From the NCBI GenBank assembly GCA_903916735.1, contig CAIWXX010000165.1, positions 18,671-82,670 on the forward strand: a stretch of 64,000 nt of DNA, given 5' to 3'. The translations under genes and the position numbers were made by a program. Below, piece by piece: positions 27,207-35,881 of the stretch; within the stretch, counting starts at the first letter, position 1, and every line of letters begins with the position of its first letter. Under the pieces are notes generated by a model. It searched no databases. It worked only from the letters and a program-made list of their open reading frames with translations, and had not been told where the DNA came from. The DNA is from an uncultured Acidobacteriota bacterium. Its GTDB lineage: Bacteria; Acidobacteriota; CAIWXX01.

Positions 27207-28618
27207 TACTTGCTACCGACGCCGAATCCAAAGTAGAACTGCCGGCGCTTGTCGAGCAGCATGTCGTCACTGCCAACCGTGAGATAGAGTTGTTTGTAGA
27301 TTCCGAGGCGGGAGCCGATCTTGAGATGTGGCTGGTCGTCACGGCCGAAATCATAGCCGTCGACAGTGAATTTGATACGGTCCTTGGCAAGCGAATAGTC
27401 GATGCCGACTCCGGCTGTCGATTCAGTTAAACCGCCCCGGATTCCAAGATGTCCCACAAAAAGTCCCCCTTGAGCATTGATCGAAATAGCCTGACGGGTT
27501 GTGACAGTCCGGATCATCGTCGTACCATCCGGGGTTTCGACGGTTGTTTTCTTCGCCCTTTCTTGGATGGGATCATGCACCAACTCCATAAGAAAATACC
27601 GGTTCTTCTTTGATTGTATTCCGAAAGAAAGGTAGGTCTTTGCCCTTTGGCTATCGAGTAAATACTCAGATCGCAATCCCATTCTGGTTGACGGCATACC
27701 GCCAACTTTCCCGAGGGCGGAGCTGACATCTTTGAGGCTTTTGTCCATCTGGTCAAGCGCTTGATTAAGCTTGTCATGGGTCGTGGGCTCGTTGATGAGT
27801 TTTCCGAGAGTCCCTTCTCCAGTGTCGATTTTCTTGAGGATGCTATTGAGTGTATCGCTTGTCTCCTGGAGTTTCTTTGTCAGATCCACAATCTGAGATG
27901 TCGATGTGCGAATGTTGCCACGATTTTCATCGAGCATACCCTGGACCGTCACGAGGAGTTTGTCGAATTGTGCGGAAAGCCTCACAAAATCATCTCTGAC
28001 TTCCACGGTCAGGTTGGAGCCGTTATGGATAAATTCGCTGATTGCGGCGCGGTTCTCAGACAGGATCGTCTGCAGCTGCTGCGTGAATATTGAGAAGTTC
28101 GTCACGATCGAGTTGAGCTTGGCCTGACCCTCTTTGCTTCCGAGCACTGATGAGAGAGAGGAGGTCAGTTCCTTAATGTCGCTGGAGATCGAGAGGATCT
28201 GCGCACCCATCTGATCGATTGACAGGGGCTCCTTGCCTTGGATGACCGCTCCGGAGATCATCTCCGGGTCGCCTGGATTTCCGGGGAAAATTTCGACATA
28301 TTTTTCCCCCATGAGCCCCAATGAGCTGACAGCCGCCGTGGCACTGGTTCGCAGCTTGACAGGCTCAACGATGAGGATCTTCACTTCTGCAATACCGTTT
28401 GCATTGAGAGAAATGTCCGTGACATCGCCAACTCGTACTCCGGCGATTCGTACGGCGGCCTTCTTTTCCAGGCCGGCGATCGATCGGAAAACGGCCGTTG
28501 CCTTTAGCCCTTCCTTTTCCCCGAACCAGATGTTGCATGAACCTGTTGCAATGATCATATAAGCAAGTATTCCAAGGGCCAAGGCTGTAAAGATGCCAAC
28601 TTTCAATTCGCTGCTCAT
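27206..28618 (-). CDS. mlaD: MCE (MlaD-like) lipid-transport protein with long C-terminal domain
   Basis: 470 residues, much longer than the roughly 180 of E. coli MlaD. A single helix (about 8-26) anchors it in the inner membrane. The MCE domain (about 36-115) contains GLEKKAAVRIAGVRVGDVTD and VSSLGLMGEKYVEIFPG. A long helical, coiled-coil-prone region follows (about 135-310). The last 150 residues are rich in alternating aromatic/polar strands (YFLMELVHDP, GIDYSLAKDRIKFTVDGYDF, ending YFGFGVGSK) and look like a beta-barrel or beta-sheet domain, a layout I recall from other MCE proteins of Deltaproteobacteria-like genomes. Probably a periplasm-spanning lipid shuttle. Coupled to mlaF by a 4-base overlap. 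Confidence 0.88.
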   Translation of the reverse strand: MSSELKVGIFTALALGILAYMIIATGSCNIWFGEKEGLKATAVFRSIAGLEKKAAVRIAGVRVGDVTDISLNANGIAEVKILIVEPVKLRTSATAAVSSLGLMGEKYVEIFPGNPGDPEMISGAVIQGKEPLSIDQMGAQILSISSDIKELTSSLSSVLGSKEGQAKLNSIVTNFSIFTQQLQTILSENRAAISEFIHNGSNLTVEVRDDFVRLSAQFDKLLVTVQGMLDENRGNIRTSTSQIVDLTKKLQETSDTLNSILKKIDTGEGTLGKLINEPTTHDKLNQALDQMDKSLKDVSSALGKVGGMPSTRMGLRSEYLLDSQRAKTYLSFGIQSKKNRYFLMELVHDPIQERAKKTTVETPDGTTMIRTVTTRQAISINAQGGLFVGHLGIRGGLTESTAGVGIDYSLAKDRIKFTVDGYDFGRDDQPHLKIGSRLGIYKQLYLTVGSDDMLLDKRRQFYFGFGVGSK

Positions 28619-29385
28619 TGGATAACTCCTTGATGAGTGCTGCTGGATTCGCCTCGAATAAACTGCCGGACGATGGGCAATGATGTATTTTTAATCTCCT
28701 CCGGCGTTCCGACCTCCTCAATCCGGCCTTCATACAGCATCGCGATGCGGTCGGCGATCTTGTAGGCGCTGACCATATCATGAGTGATCGCAATCGAGGT
28801 CACCTTGAGCTTCTCTTGCATTTCCCGAATCAGATTGTTGATGACATCTGACATGATGGGGTCCAGCCCTGTTGTCGGTTCATCATAGAGGATGATCTCC
28901 GGTTGGAGGGCAATCGCCCGTGCCAGTCCGACACGTTTCTTCATTCCGCCGGAAAGCTCGGAGGTCCGCAGTTTTTCGATGCCCGGCATTCCCACCATTT
29001 CAAGACACTGCGTGACACGTATTTTGATTTCGCCGGGAGAGAGGAGAGAATGGCGATTCAGGGCAAAAGCGATATTATCTTCGACATTCAGCGAGTCGAA
29101 GAGAGCCGCCCCTTGAAAGAGCATGCCAAAGCGCCTGCGGAGTAGGTCGAGCTTTTTTTCATTGAGCCGGCCAACCTCCTGGTTGTCGACAAAAACACCG
29201 CCTGAATCAGGAGTCAGCAGGCCAATAATGTGCTTCAGCAGGACGCTTTTTCCAGAGCCGCTGCCACCGATCACGACCATCGTTTCACCACGCTGTATAT
29301 CAAGATTCAATCCTTGCAACACCTTCTTAAACCCGAAGGATTTGTAGAGATCGACCACTTGTATGTACGTTTCGTTAGCCATCAT
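28615..29385 (-). CDS. mlaF: Mla-type ABC transporter ATPase (MlaF-like)
   Basis: About 256 residues from ATG 29385, which overlaps the mlaE stop by one base (TAATG); a second ATG follows immediately at 29382. Walker A GGSGSGKS is at 40-47, the Q-loop lies in FGMLFQGAALFD, the signature is ELSGGMKKRVGLARA (the MKKR variant typical of MlaF), and Walker B is EIILYDEPTTGLDP. It powers phospholipid movement between inner and outer membranes with the MlaE permease and MCE protein. The Mla genes here lack separate mlaB and mlaC, which suggests a simplified or MCE-bridge-type system. Confidence 0.93.
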   Translation of the reverse strand: MMANETYIQVVDLYKSFGFKKVLQGLNLDIQRGETMVVIGGSGSGKSVLLKHIIGLLTPDSGGVFVDNQEVGRLNEKKLDLLRRRFGMLFQGAALFDSLNVEDNIAFALNRHSLLSPGEIKIRVTQCLEMVGMPGIEKLRTSELSGGMKKRVGLARAIALQPEIILYDEPTTGLDPIMSDVINNLIREMQEKLKVTSIAITHDMVSAYKIADRIAMLYEGRIEEVGTPEEIKNTSLPIVRQFIRGESSSTHQGVIQ

Positions 29386-30203
29386 TACATCAGCATTTTG
29401 GTCAGAAAGAAGTCGGCAATCAACACACACATCGATGAAATGACCACAGCTCCTGTCGTCGCTTTGCCGACACCTTCTGCGCCACCCTCGGTTGCCAGGC
29501 CTTTGTAGCAGCCAACAACAGCCAGGATAAACCCGAAGGCGGAAGCCTTGATCAATCCGCCGATGATGTCCTTGTTCTCGAGAAAGCTCTTGGTGGAATG
29601 AATGTAGATGTAAGGATTTGCCCCGAGGAGTTTTACGGAAACCATGTAACCGCCAATGATCCCGAAAAAATCCGCGACGGCAGTGAGGATTGGAACCATG
29701 AAAAAGCCGGCTGTGACGCGCGGAACCACGAGATACTTGACCGGGTCGGTGGCCAATGTGTAAAGAGCGTCGACTTGCTCGGTCACTTTCATCGTTCCGA
29801 TCTCGGCCGCCATTGCCGATGCCGCCCTTCCAGCCACCATAAGGCTTGTCAGGACCGGGGCGAGCTCCCGCGTAATCGCAAGGCCGACGACCGTCCCTGT
29901 CAGGCTTTCCGCTCCGAACCGATGAAACCCCTCAAAACTGTTGAGAGCAAAAACCATCCCAGTGAAGATAGAAGTGATCAATACGACAGGAAGCGAATTA
30001 TAGCCAACCTCCTCCATCTGCCTGACGATCAGATTCAAATCAAACGGCCGTCGGGTCATCCATTTCAGCGTCTTGCCGATGAGAAGAATCAATTCACCGA
30101 GCTGAGTCATAAAGATATGGATTCGCCGGAGTATGATCACGAGTAGATTATGCTCGATGAGAAATTTTGGATTCGTGAGTTTTTCAAATAAAGCAAATAC
30201 CAT
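29385..30203 (-). CDS. mlaE: Mla-type ABC transporter permease (MlaE-like)
   Basis: 272 residues if the first ATG is used; an internal ATG at 30107 (MTQLGELILLIGKTLKWM) would give 240 and matches the usual family start, so the N-terminal 32 residues are uncertain. Typical MlaE blocks are present: LPVVLITSIFTGMVFALNS, ELAPVLTSLMVAGRAASAMA, EIGTMKVTEQVDALYTL and PRVTAGFFMVPIL. Five or so membrane helices. First gene of the long minus-strand operon, with a candidate promoter about 40 bases upstream. Confidence 0.93.
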   Translation of the reverse strand: MVFALFEKLTNPKFLIEHNLLVIILRRIHIFMTQLGELILLIGKTLKWMTRRPFDLNLIVRQMEEVGYNSLPVVLITSIFTGMVFALNSFEGFHRFGAESLTGTVVGLAITRELAPVLTSLMVAGRAASAMAAEIGTMKVTEQVDALYTLATDPVKYLVVPRVTAGFFMVPILTAVADFFGIIGGYMVSVKLLGANPYIYIHSTKSFLENKDIIGGLIKASAFGFILAVVGCYKGLATEGGAEGVGKATTGAVVISSMCVLIADFFLTKMLM

Positions 30204-30242
30204 GATGACAACCGTTCAATAGATATTGTGATTCAGCCGCGA

Positions 30243-30270
30243 ATTACAACAACTCCATATGGTCCGACAA
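30243..30270 (-). promoter_or_regulatory. Candidate promoter for the mla-radA-isp operon
   Basis: On the minus strand TTGTCG (30270-30265), a 16-base spacer and TGTAAT (30248-30243), about 40 bases before mlaE. Each hexamer differs from consensus at one or two positions. The spacer contains the palindrome CCATATGG. It sits in the 130-base gap after dnaB, the only sizeable gap before a run of nine close-packed genes. Confidence 0.35.
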
Positions 30271-30333
30271 AATTCTCTTTGGTGGTAAATGGTTGAAAAA
30301 TGATACATCGGATTCTCAGGAAGACGAATCATC

Positions 30334-31680
30334 TCAGAAAAAGTCCTTCGAGTGAGTATAATCATAATTAAGAAATTTAGTGAACTCGGCGGCAAAGGCA
30401 AGAGTAATGGTTTTGCCCGCGGGACCGTTCCGGTTCTTGGCGATGATCAGTTCTGCAACGCCGCCGGTCTCTTCTTTTAACTCCCGGAACAAGAGACATA
30501 CGACATCGGCGTCCTGTTCGATGGCGCCGCTTTCACGAAGGTCTGAGAGTAGCGGCCGTTTGTCGGCGCGACCTTCGGGAGCGCGCGAGAGCTGCGAGAC
30601 GCAGATGACAGGCAGGTCGAGTTCCTTGGAGAGACCTTTCAGAGATCGAGTAATAGCGGAGATTTCCTGGTTTTTGTTCTCGTACCGCCCCCCTGCCGAG
30701 ACGAGTTGGAGGTAATCGATGATGATGAGGTCCAGGCCATGTTCCATTTTCAGACGGCGACTTTTGGCGCGGATCTCAGTGACCGTGACCCCGGCGTCAT
30801 CGTCAATGTAAATCGGAGCATCCAGCAGGGCTCCGAATGCCATCGAAAGCTTGGCCGAATCATCGTGTCGCATGACCTGACGTCGCAGATTCCGGAGATT
30901 CACGCGCGCCTCCGAACATAGCAGACGCAACGCCAGTTCTTCACGGGACATTTCGAGAGAAAAAATTCCAACCTTTTTCCCCTGCCGGATGGCGACATTT
31001 TCACAGATATTGAGACAGAAAGAAGTCTTCCCGACAGAGGGCCGCGCGCCGACAATAATCAAATTGGCTGGATGCAGTCCCATGAGATCATCGTCCAAAT
31101 CGACAAAATCGGTCCGAATCCCTGTGGACTGTTGGACATGTTCGGTCACGGCTTCAGCCGTGGCGAACCTCCCATGCAGGATGTCGCGCATCGAAATAAA
31201 ACCGGTAGTCAAGCGACCTTCGGCAACCTGGAAGAGGCTGCTCATGGCCTCTTCAACAACCTCCTGCGGCGAACGATCTCCTCGGAGAACTGCCTCTCGC
31301 AATCGGGCCGATGTTTCCATCAGCGTGCGGAGCTGGGCTTTCTCCTTGACCAGGTCGGCATAGTGCCTCACGTTCATGATGCGTGGGATGCCATCGACGA
31401 GAGATGAGACATAGACGGCGCCGCCAACACGATCCAGCAATTGATGCTTTCGGAGTTCGGCCGTGAGGGTCACTAGGTCGACAGCCTGGGATTGATCGAG
31501 CATTTCTCCAACGAGGCGAAAAATGCGCTGATGCGTCTCCAGCAGGAAATCCTCCGCATGAATGACTTCTGCAACGACATTGTAGTGAGGATTGTGAAGC
31601 AGAATCGACCCCAGAACACACTTTTCGGCTTCTGTGTTCTGAGGTAGAGCCGATTCAAAGGCCTGATGTGGAGATGCCAT
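30334..31680 (-). CDS. dnaB: Replicative DNA helicase DnaB
   Basis: Hexameric 5'-3' helicase at the replication fork. 448 residues. The N-terminal domain starts at LPQNTEAEKCVLGSILLHN; the RecA-like motor has Walker A GARPSVGKTS (211-220), SLEMSREELALRLLCSEARV, Walker B LIIIDYLQLVSAGG, SQLSRAPEGRADKRPLLSDL, and LRESGAIEQDADVVCLLFRE. No intein. It is the last gene of the prs-rplY-pth-rpsF-rpsR-rplI run, but a terminator-like hairpin in the 63-base gap before it suggests partial attenuation. Confidence 0.97.
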   Translation of the reverse strand: MASPHQAFESALPQNTEAEKCVLGSILLHNPHYNVVAEVIHAEDFLLETHQRIFRLVGEMLDQSQAVDLVTLTAELRKHQLLDRVGGAVYVSSLVDGIPRIMNVRHYADLVKEKAQLRTLMETSARLREAVLRGDRSPQEVVEEAMSSLFQVAEGRLTTGFISMRDILHGRFATAEAVTEHVQQSTGIRTDFVDLDDDLMGLHPANLIIVGARPSVGKTSFCLNICENVAIRQGKKVGIFSLEMSREELALRLLCSEARVNLRNLRRQVMRHDDSAKLSMAFGALLDAPIYIDDDAGVTVTEIRAKSRRLKMEHGLDLIIIDYLQLVSAGGRYENKNQEISAITRSLKGLSKELDLPVICVSQLSRAPEGRADKRPLLSDLRESGAIEQDADVVCLLFRELKEETGGVAELIIAKNRNGPAGKTITLAFAAEFTKFLNYDYTHSKDFF

Positions 31681-31692
31681 GGGCGATGGTCC

Positions 31693-31727
31693 CCAAAAAG
31701 GGAGCGGCTCTGATGAGAGGCCGCTCC
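31693..31727 (-). terminator. Rho-independent terminator/attenuator between rplI and dnaB
   Basis: On the minus strand an 8-base stem, GGAGCGGC (31727-31720) with GCCGCTCC (31708-31701), encloses an 11-base loop and is followed by CTTTTTGG. It lies just before the dnaB start, so it may end most ribosomal-protein transcripts while letting some reach dnaB. Confidence 0.7.
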
Positions 31728-31743
31728 GCCGGTTATGAGGGAT

Positions 31744-32202
31744 TTATTCTTTTGGTTCCTCTTGTTGAAGCACCGAGACGAGCAGGTCGGCCGTGACATC
31801 CGGATGGACCTTGATTCGGATCGGATGCTCTCCGAGCTGCCGTATCGGTTCATCCAGACGAATGCGTTTTTTGTCGATATCAAATCCTTTGGACTTAAGG
31901 AAGTCGGCGATATCCTGAGTAGTGACCGAACCGTAAAGCTGGCCTTTGTCACCGACCTTTCTTTCGAACTTGGCATTCAGCCCGACGATAAGCGACGCCT
32001 GTTTTTTGGCATCTTCAATCTCTTTAGCCAGTGTCTTGGCAATCTTGATCTTGGCGTCTTCAACCTGCTTCAGGTTAAATGGCGTTACTTGAATTCCGAA
32101 TTTTTTGGGGATCAGGAAATTGCGGCCAAAACCATCCGCAACTTTGATAACGTCCCCTTTTCGCCCGAGCTTCTCAACATCTGCAATCAGTACGACTTCC
32201 AT
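31744..32202 (-). CDS. rplI: 50S ribosomal protein bL9
   Basis: 152 residues, normal length. N-terminal RNA-binding domain MEVVLIADVEKLGRKGDVIK with GFGRNFLIPKKFG is diagnostic; the long connecting helix and C-terminal domain follow, with GQLYGSVTTQDIADFLKSKG. The C-terminus has an extra EEEPKE-like tail. AGGAGG precedes the start. It lies 38 bases after rpsR, the usual order. Confidence 0.98.
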   Translation of the reverse strand: MEVVLIADVEKLGRKGDVIKVADGFGRNFLIPKKFGIQVTPFNLKQVEDAKIKIAKTLAKEIEDAKKQASLIVGLNAKFERKVGDKGQLYGSVTTQDIADFLKSKGFDIDKKRIRLDEPIRQLGEHPIRIKVHPDVTADLLVSVLQQEEPKE

Positions 32203-32240
32203 GTTGTGCCTCCTCTTCTGCCTTTACCACAGAGCAGGGG

Positions 32241-32507
32241 TTATTCGCCGACGTAGGGCAGGAGTGCGATTGCACGAGCCCGTTTGATGGCCTTTTGAAG
32301 CTCCCGCTGGTGAGGCGCGCAGGTACCGGAAATACGGCGGGGAAGTATTTTGCCACGCTCTGGGACGAATGATCCGATGAGCTTGATATCCTTGTAATCG
32401 ATAAAGTCAATTTTATCTGCACAGAATTTGCAGATTTTTCGCTTCCGCGAAAAAGATCTCTTGCCGCTCCGAGGTTCTTCTTTGGCCTGTCTTCTTTGCA
32501 TTGCCAT
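32241..32507 (-). CDS. rpsR: 30S ribosomal protein bS18
   Basis: 88 residues. [19 protein letters not shown] and [19 protein letters not shown] are the family core. The cysteines of CKFC and the later C match the zinc-binding (C+) type of S18. AGGAGG lies 4-5 bases before the start. It is only 8 bases after rpsF with no ssb gene between them, although rpsF-ssb-rpsR is the common order in many bacteria. Confidence 0.98.
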   Translation of the reverse strand: MAMQRRQAKEEPRSGKRSFSRKRKICKFCADKIDFIDYKDIKLIGSFVPERGKILPRRISGTCAPHQRELQKAIKRARAIALLPYVGE

Positions 32508-32515
32508 GTTGCCTC

Positions 32516-32923
32516 CTATTCAGCAGCCGCACGGGCGTTCGTCGAGGATTCCGATGAAGATGCCGTATCCCGTTTCGCAGCTCTCCTGGCTTCTTCCGCC
32601 TGGCGCTGCTTGATGCGTTTCTCAACGGCCTTATGTTCAATGTCCGTTCGAACAGTCAAAAACCGGATGACCTCATCCGTTTGTTTGAATTTGCGCTCGA
32701 GCTCATTGATGGCATCGCCTGCCCCGTTGATCACGAACAGATAGTAATAACCCTCTCGGTTTTTTTTGACGGAAAAAGCGAGCCTCCGCTTTCCCCATTT
32801 TTCGACCTTCGCAAGTGACGCGCCCTTTTTCTCCACGGTTTTTTGCATGGAGAGTGCAATCGCCTCGGCATCCTCTTCAGTTAGTTGAGAAGCGAGTATG
32901 AAGGTGACTTCGTACTGTCTCAT
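32516..32923 (-). CDS. rpsF: 30S ribosomal protein bS6
   Basis: 135 residues from ATG 32923, chosen because AGGAGG stands 8 bases upstream and [13 protein letters not shown] is the family start; a longer frame from 33013 adds unrelated residues. [20 protein letters not shown] is the S6 signature. The C-terminus carries an extra charged, alanine-rich tail of about 25 residues after the usual end. Binds 16S rRNA together with S18, its neighbour. Confidence 0.97.
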   Translation of the reverse strand: MRQYEVTFILASQLTEEDAEAIALSMQKTVEKKGASLAKVEKWGKRRLAFSVKKNREGYYYLFVINGAGDAINELERKFKQTDEVIRFLTVRTDIEHKAVEKRIKQRQAEEARRAAKRDTASSSESSTNARAAAE

Positions 32924-33060
32924 CGTTCTGCCTCCTTGTGGTTGTTCAGCCCCGGTCCTGCAAGACCCGGAGCAAGGATGATGAATTGCCATTGATCTCG
33001 ATGCAACAATCACGCATCGATTTCAATGGCAATGCGCCGGGCTTCCCGACGCCGGCGGGA

Positions 33061-33684
33061 TTATAGCACATCCTGTGCTCGATTGAAGGTATTCATTGCA
33101 GCCGCCATGCCGTTCTGGATCACGCACTCAACCGCCCCTTCAGCAGCATCCAGGATTTTGTCCAAACCGGCGGCTTCTTCCGGGCTGAAATCGTCCAGAA
33201 TAAAATCATGGATCTCGCGGCCTCGTGATTCATTGGAAACACCAAGACGAAGACGCGGAAATTCCCGAGTCCTCAACAATTCAATAATGGATTCCAAACC
33301 ACGATGCCCGCCACTGCCGCCACGCGGCCGAAAGCGGAGACGGCCAAAAGGAAGATCAGCATCGTCATGGATCACGAGGATATTGGCCGGATCGAGATCA
33401 TATCGGGCGATCATGGCGGCAACGGAACTTCCACTGCGGTTCATATATGTCTGAGGAGTGAAAATGACCAGGTCTTTTCCATGTGCTGATATCCAACCGG
33501 TGGAACGGGCCAGGCACTCCCTTTGCAGCAATTTGACACCGAGTCGCTTCGCCAGGAGGTGGGCGACCATGAAGCCGATATTGTGCCGCGTCGATGCATA
33601 TTCAGGCCCCGGGTTGCCAAGCCCACAAACGGCTCGTATATCAATCGAGCCATGCGATGATGACGTCAGAGTCATTGTAGTCAT
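33061..33684 (-). CDS. pth: Peptidyl-tRNA hydrolase
   Basis: Frees tRNA from aborted peptidyl-tRNA. About 207 residues if started at ATG 33684. The family core begins VCGLGNPGPEYASTRHNIGF, with the catalytic histidine and conserved asparagines; VIHDDADLPFGRLRFRPRGG and GGHRGLESI follow. None of the candidate starts (33741, 33684, 33675) has a clear ribosome-binding site, so the first 10-30 residues are uncertain. It sits between rplY and rpsF, a common placement. Confidence 0.95.
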   Translation of the reverse strand: MTTMTLTSSSHGSIDIRAVCGLGNPGPEYASTRHNIGFMVAHLLAKRLGVKLLQRECLARSTGWISAHGKDLVIFTPQTYMNRSGSSVAAMIARYDLDPANILVIHDDADLPFGRLRFRPRGGSGGHRGLESIIELLRTREFPRLRLGVSNESRGREIHDFILDDFSPEEAAGLDKILDAAEGAVECVIQNGMAAAMNTFNRAQDVL

Positions 33685-33908
33685 CAGCTGAGATGCTGTT
33701 GATACGAGCCGCCCGAGATGAGAAACAAGAATGGCAAACAAAAAGAGCCACTTCTCATTCTCCGCCCTTTCAGAATTTTCTCTTTTACCTTGTTACGTCA
33801 CGAAATCGACACATGATGGATGGTGAGATTGCGATACCGGCAAAGAGAGACACAGCTCATGGCCCTGTTGTCGCTAAAGCTGGCTGGAAAAGCAGCCGAT
33901 GCGCAGCG

Positions 33909-34586
33909 CTATTTCTTGCCCTCCTCGGCCTCCTCGGATTCGGTGGCTGCCTTGCCCTTCTTGAGAACTTCAGGTTCAGCTGATTCCTCTGCAGGAGCGG
34001 CTTCAGCCGGTACGGCTTCTTCTTCCTTCCGTGGCATCGCGACCGTTGCGATGACGACATCAGGGTCAACAAGCAATTTCACACGATCGGGCACCTTCAG
34101 CTCACGAGCGCGCAGCAATCCGCCAATTCCCAAACCGGACACATCCGCAATGATGTGATCGGGAATATGGGCCGGAAGGCATTCCACTTTCACATCGCGC
34201 AGGACATGCTCGAGTAGCCCACCTTCCTTGATGCCAGGCGCCTCGCCTTGGAATTCAATCGGGATATCCAAATGGAGCAGCTTGTCGGCGGCGATGCGTA
34301 TCAGATCAGCATGCAACAGGGCATATGTCACTGGATCCAGTTGATACTCGCGAATCATGCTCTGTACAGGTGTTCCACTCTCTCCAATTTTCAGTTGAAA
34401 AATCGAGTTCTCACCCTGTTCCGATCTCAGAATAGCGACGATATCCTTCGGGTTGATTGACAGGGATTCAGTTTCACCGGGATGCCCATAGAGCACAGCC
34501 GGAATTAAGCCGGCTTGACGCATCCGTCGTGCTTCATTTTTTCCACGTTGTTCACGCCTGCTGGCGGCGAGGGTCACATCTCTCAT
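33909..34586 (-). CDS. rplY: 50S ribosomal protein bL25, long Ctc/TL5 form
   Basis: 225 residues from ATG 34586. The N-terminal L25 domain has GKNEARRMRQAGLIPAVLYG and the C-terminal TL5 domain has LDIPIEFQGEAPGIKEGG; the protein ends in an acidic, alanine-rich tail. It binds 5S rRNA. GGAGG lies 13 bases before the start, an unusually long spacing. The gene follows prs by 22 bases, an old and widespread pairing that is often cotranscribed. Confidence 0.96.
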   Translation of the reverse strand: MRDVTLAASRREQRGKNEARRMRQAGLIPAVLYGHPGETESLSINPKDIVAILRSEQGENSIFQLKIGESGTPVQSMIREYQLDPVTYALLHADLIRIAADKLLHLDIPIEFQGEAPGIKEGGLLEHVLRDVKVECLPAHIPDHIIADVSGLGIGGLLRARELKVPDRVKLLVDPDVVIATVAMPRKEEEAVPAEAAPAEESAEPEVLKKGKAATESEEAEEGKK

Positions 34587-34608
34587 GGTACTAGTAAATC
34601 CTCCACTC

Positions 34609-35544
34609 TTAAACGAACAGCGAGGTGACCGAGGTCTCCTCATGAATGCGCTTAATCGCTTCGCCGAGCAGCGTGGCAACGGACAAAACGACGAGCTTTT
34701 GACATTTCTTCTTGACGGAATCGAGAGGGATCGAATTTGAAACGATGACCTTCTCGATCGGACAGTTCTCAAGCCTTTCAATTGAAGGACCGGAAAGCAC
34801 AGGATGCGTGATGCAGGCAAAGATGCGGTGGGCACCTTCGCGTGCGAGCAGTGAAGCTGTCTGTGCCATGGTGCCCGCTGTATCGAGAATATCGTCAACG
34901 ACAATCGTGTTCCGGCCCTGTACATCACCAATGATGTTCATGATCTCGGCGACATTGGGGGCCGTGCGGCGTTTGTCAACTATCGCCAGGTTGGCGTTCA
35001 GTCTCTTTGCATAAGCCCGAGCGCGTTCAACACCGCCCATATCGGGCGAGACGATAGTGATATCCTCAAGCCCCATCTTTTCGATGTATTCGAGCATGAT
35101 CGGGGCTGCGAAAAGATGATCAACGGGGACGTTGAAAAAACCTTGAATTTGAGGGGCATGCAGGTCCATCGTCAAGATGCGCTGGCTCCCGGCTGCCGAG
35201 ATCAGATCGGCCACGAGCTTGGCACTGATGGGCACCCTCGGGCGATCCTTCCGATCCTGGCGCGCATAGCCATAGTAGGGGACCGTGGCTGTGATACGTT
35301 TGGCCGAGGAGCGTTTGAAGGCATCGATCATGATGCAGAGCTCCATCAGATGCGTATTGACATCAAAGCACAGAGGTTGAATGATGAAAACATCCGCGCC
35401 CCGCACATTTTCGGAAATCTGGTAATGTATCTCACCATCCGAAAACCGCCGCAAGAGATGCTTGCCGAGCGGGATGCCGAGATATTGTGAGATTTCATCG
35501 GCCAGTTCTAGATTGGCATTCCCCGAAAAAATCTTCAGTTCCAC
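34609..35544 (-). CDS. prs: Ribose-phosphate pyrophosphokinase (PRPP synthase)
   Basis: Makes PRPP from ribose 5-phosphate and ATP for nucleotide, His and Trp synthesis. 311 residues with a GTG start and AGGAGG 12 bases upstream. FSDGEIHYQISENVRGADVF, YYGYARQDRKDRPRVPISAK and the PRPP-binding loop IVVDDILDTAGT are all intact. It opens the prs-rplY-pth-rpsF-rpsR-rplI-dnaB block, with a good promoter upstream. Confidence 0.98.
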   Translation of the reverse strand: MELKIFSGNANLELADEISQYLGIPLGKHLLRRFSDGEIHYQISENVRGADVFIIQPLCFDVNTHLMELCIMIDAFKRSSAKRITATVPYYGYARQDRKDRPRVPISAKLVADLISAAGSQRILTMDLHAPQIQGFFNVPVDHLFAAPIMLEYIEKMGLEDITIVSPDMGGVERARAYAKRLNANLAIVDKRRTAPNVAEIMNIIGDVQGRNTIVVDDILDTAGTMAQTASLLAREGAHRIFACITHPVLSGPSIERLENCPIEKVIVSNSIPLDSVKKKCQKLVVLSVATLLGEAIKRIHEETSVTSLFV

Positions 35545-35575
35545 TTTACCCGTCGACCTCCTGCAAAAGCGTTAT

Positions 35576-35604
35576 ACTGTATTAGGGTGTTTCACACCTG
35601 TCAA
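35576..35604 (-). promoter_or_regulatory. prs promoter with an inverted repeat in the spacer
   Basis: On the minus strand TTGACA (35604-35599), a 17-base spacer and TACAGT (35581-35576), about 32 bases before the prs GTG. The spacer contains GGTGTGAAACACC, a perfect 5-base inverted repeat around GAA, well placed to be an operator for a small dimeric repressor. Confidence 0.6.
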
Positions 35605-35806
35605 GCTACCCCGCGTCGTGTGAATCATACTGCGAGATTCCCTCGTGAGAGTGATGTGCATACTCGGACTCTGATGAGTCTTCGTCGAAAGCAAAGAGAT
35701 GATAGGCAACTCCATCGTCGATTGTCCTCAGAGTACCTTCGTGTTCACCCAATGTTTTCGCCGCACTCAGCACAGAAGCCATCCTCTCTCTATTGGCCTA
35801 TCTGAT

Positions 35807-35881
35807 TGGCTGGGGCGGATGGATTCGAACCACCGAATGCGGATTCCAAAGACCCGTGCCTTACCGCTTGGCTACGCCCCA
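35807..35881 (-). tRNA. tRNA-Gln (TTG)
   Basis: 75 bases with encoded CCA. Acceptor TGGGGCG pairs with CGCCCCA, the D-arm is GCC/GGC, the anticodon stem CGGGT/ATCCG carries the loop CTTTGGA (anticodon TTG), and the T-arm has TTCGAAT. A TATGAT lies on the minus strand upstream (near 35897-35892), but I see no good -35. Confidence 0.95.
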
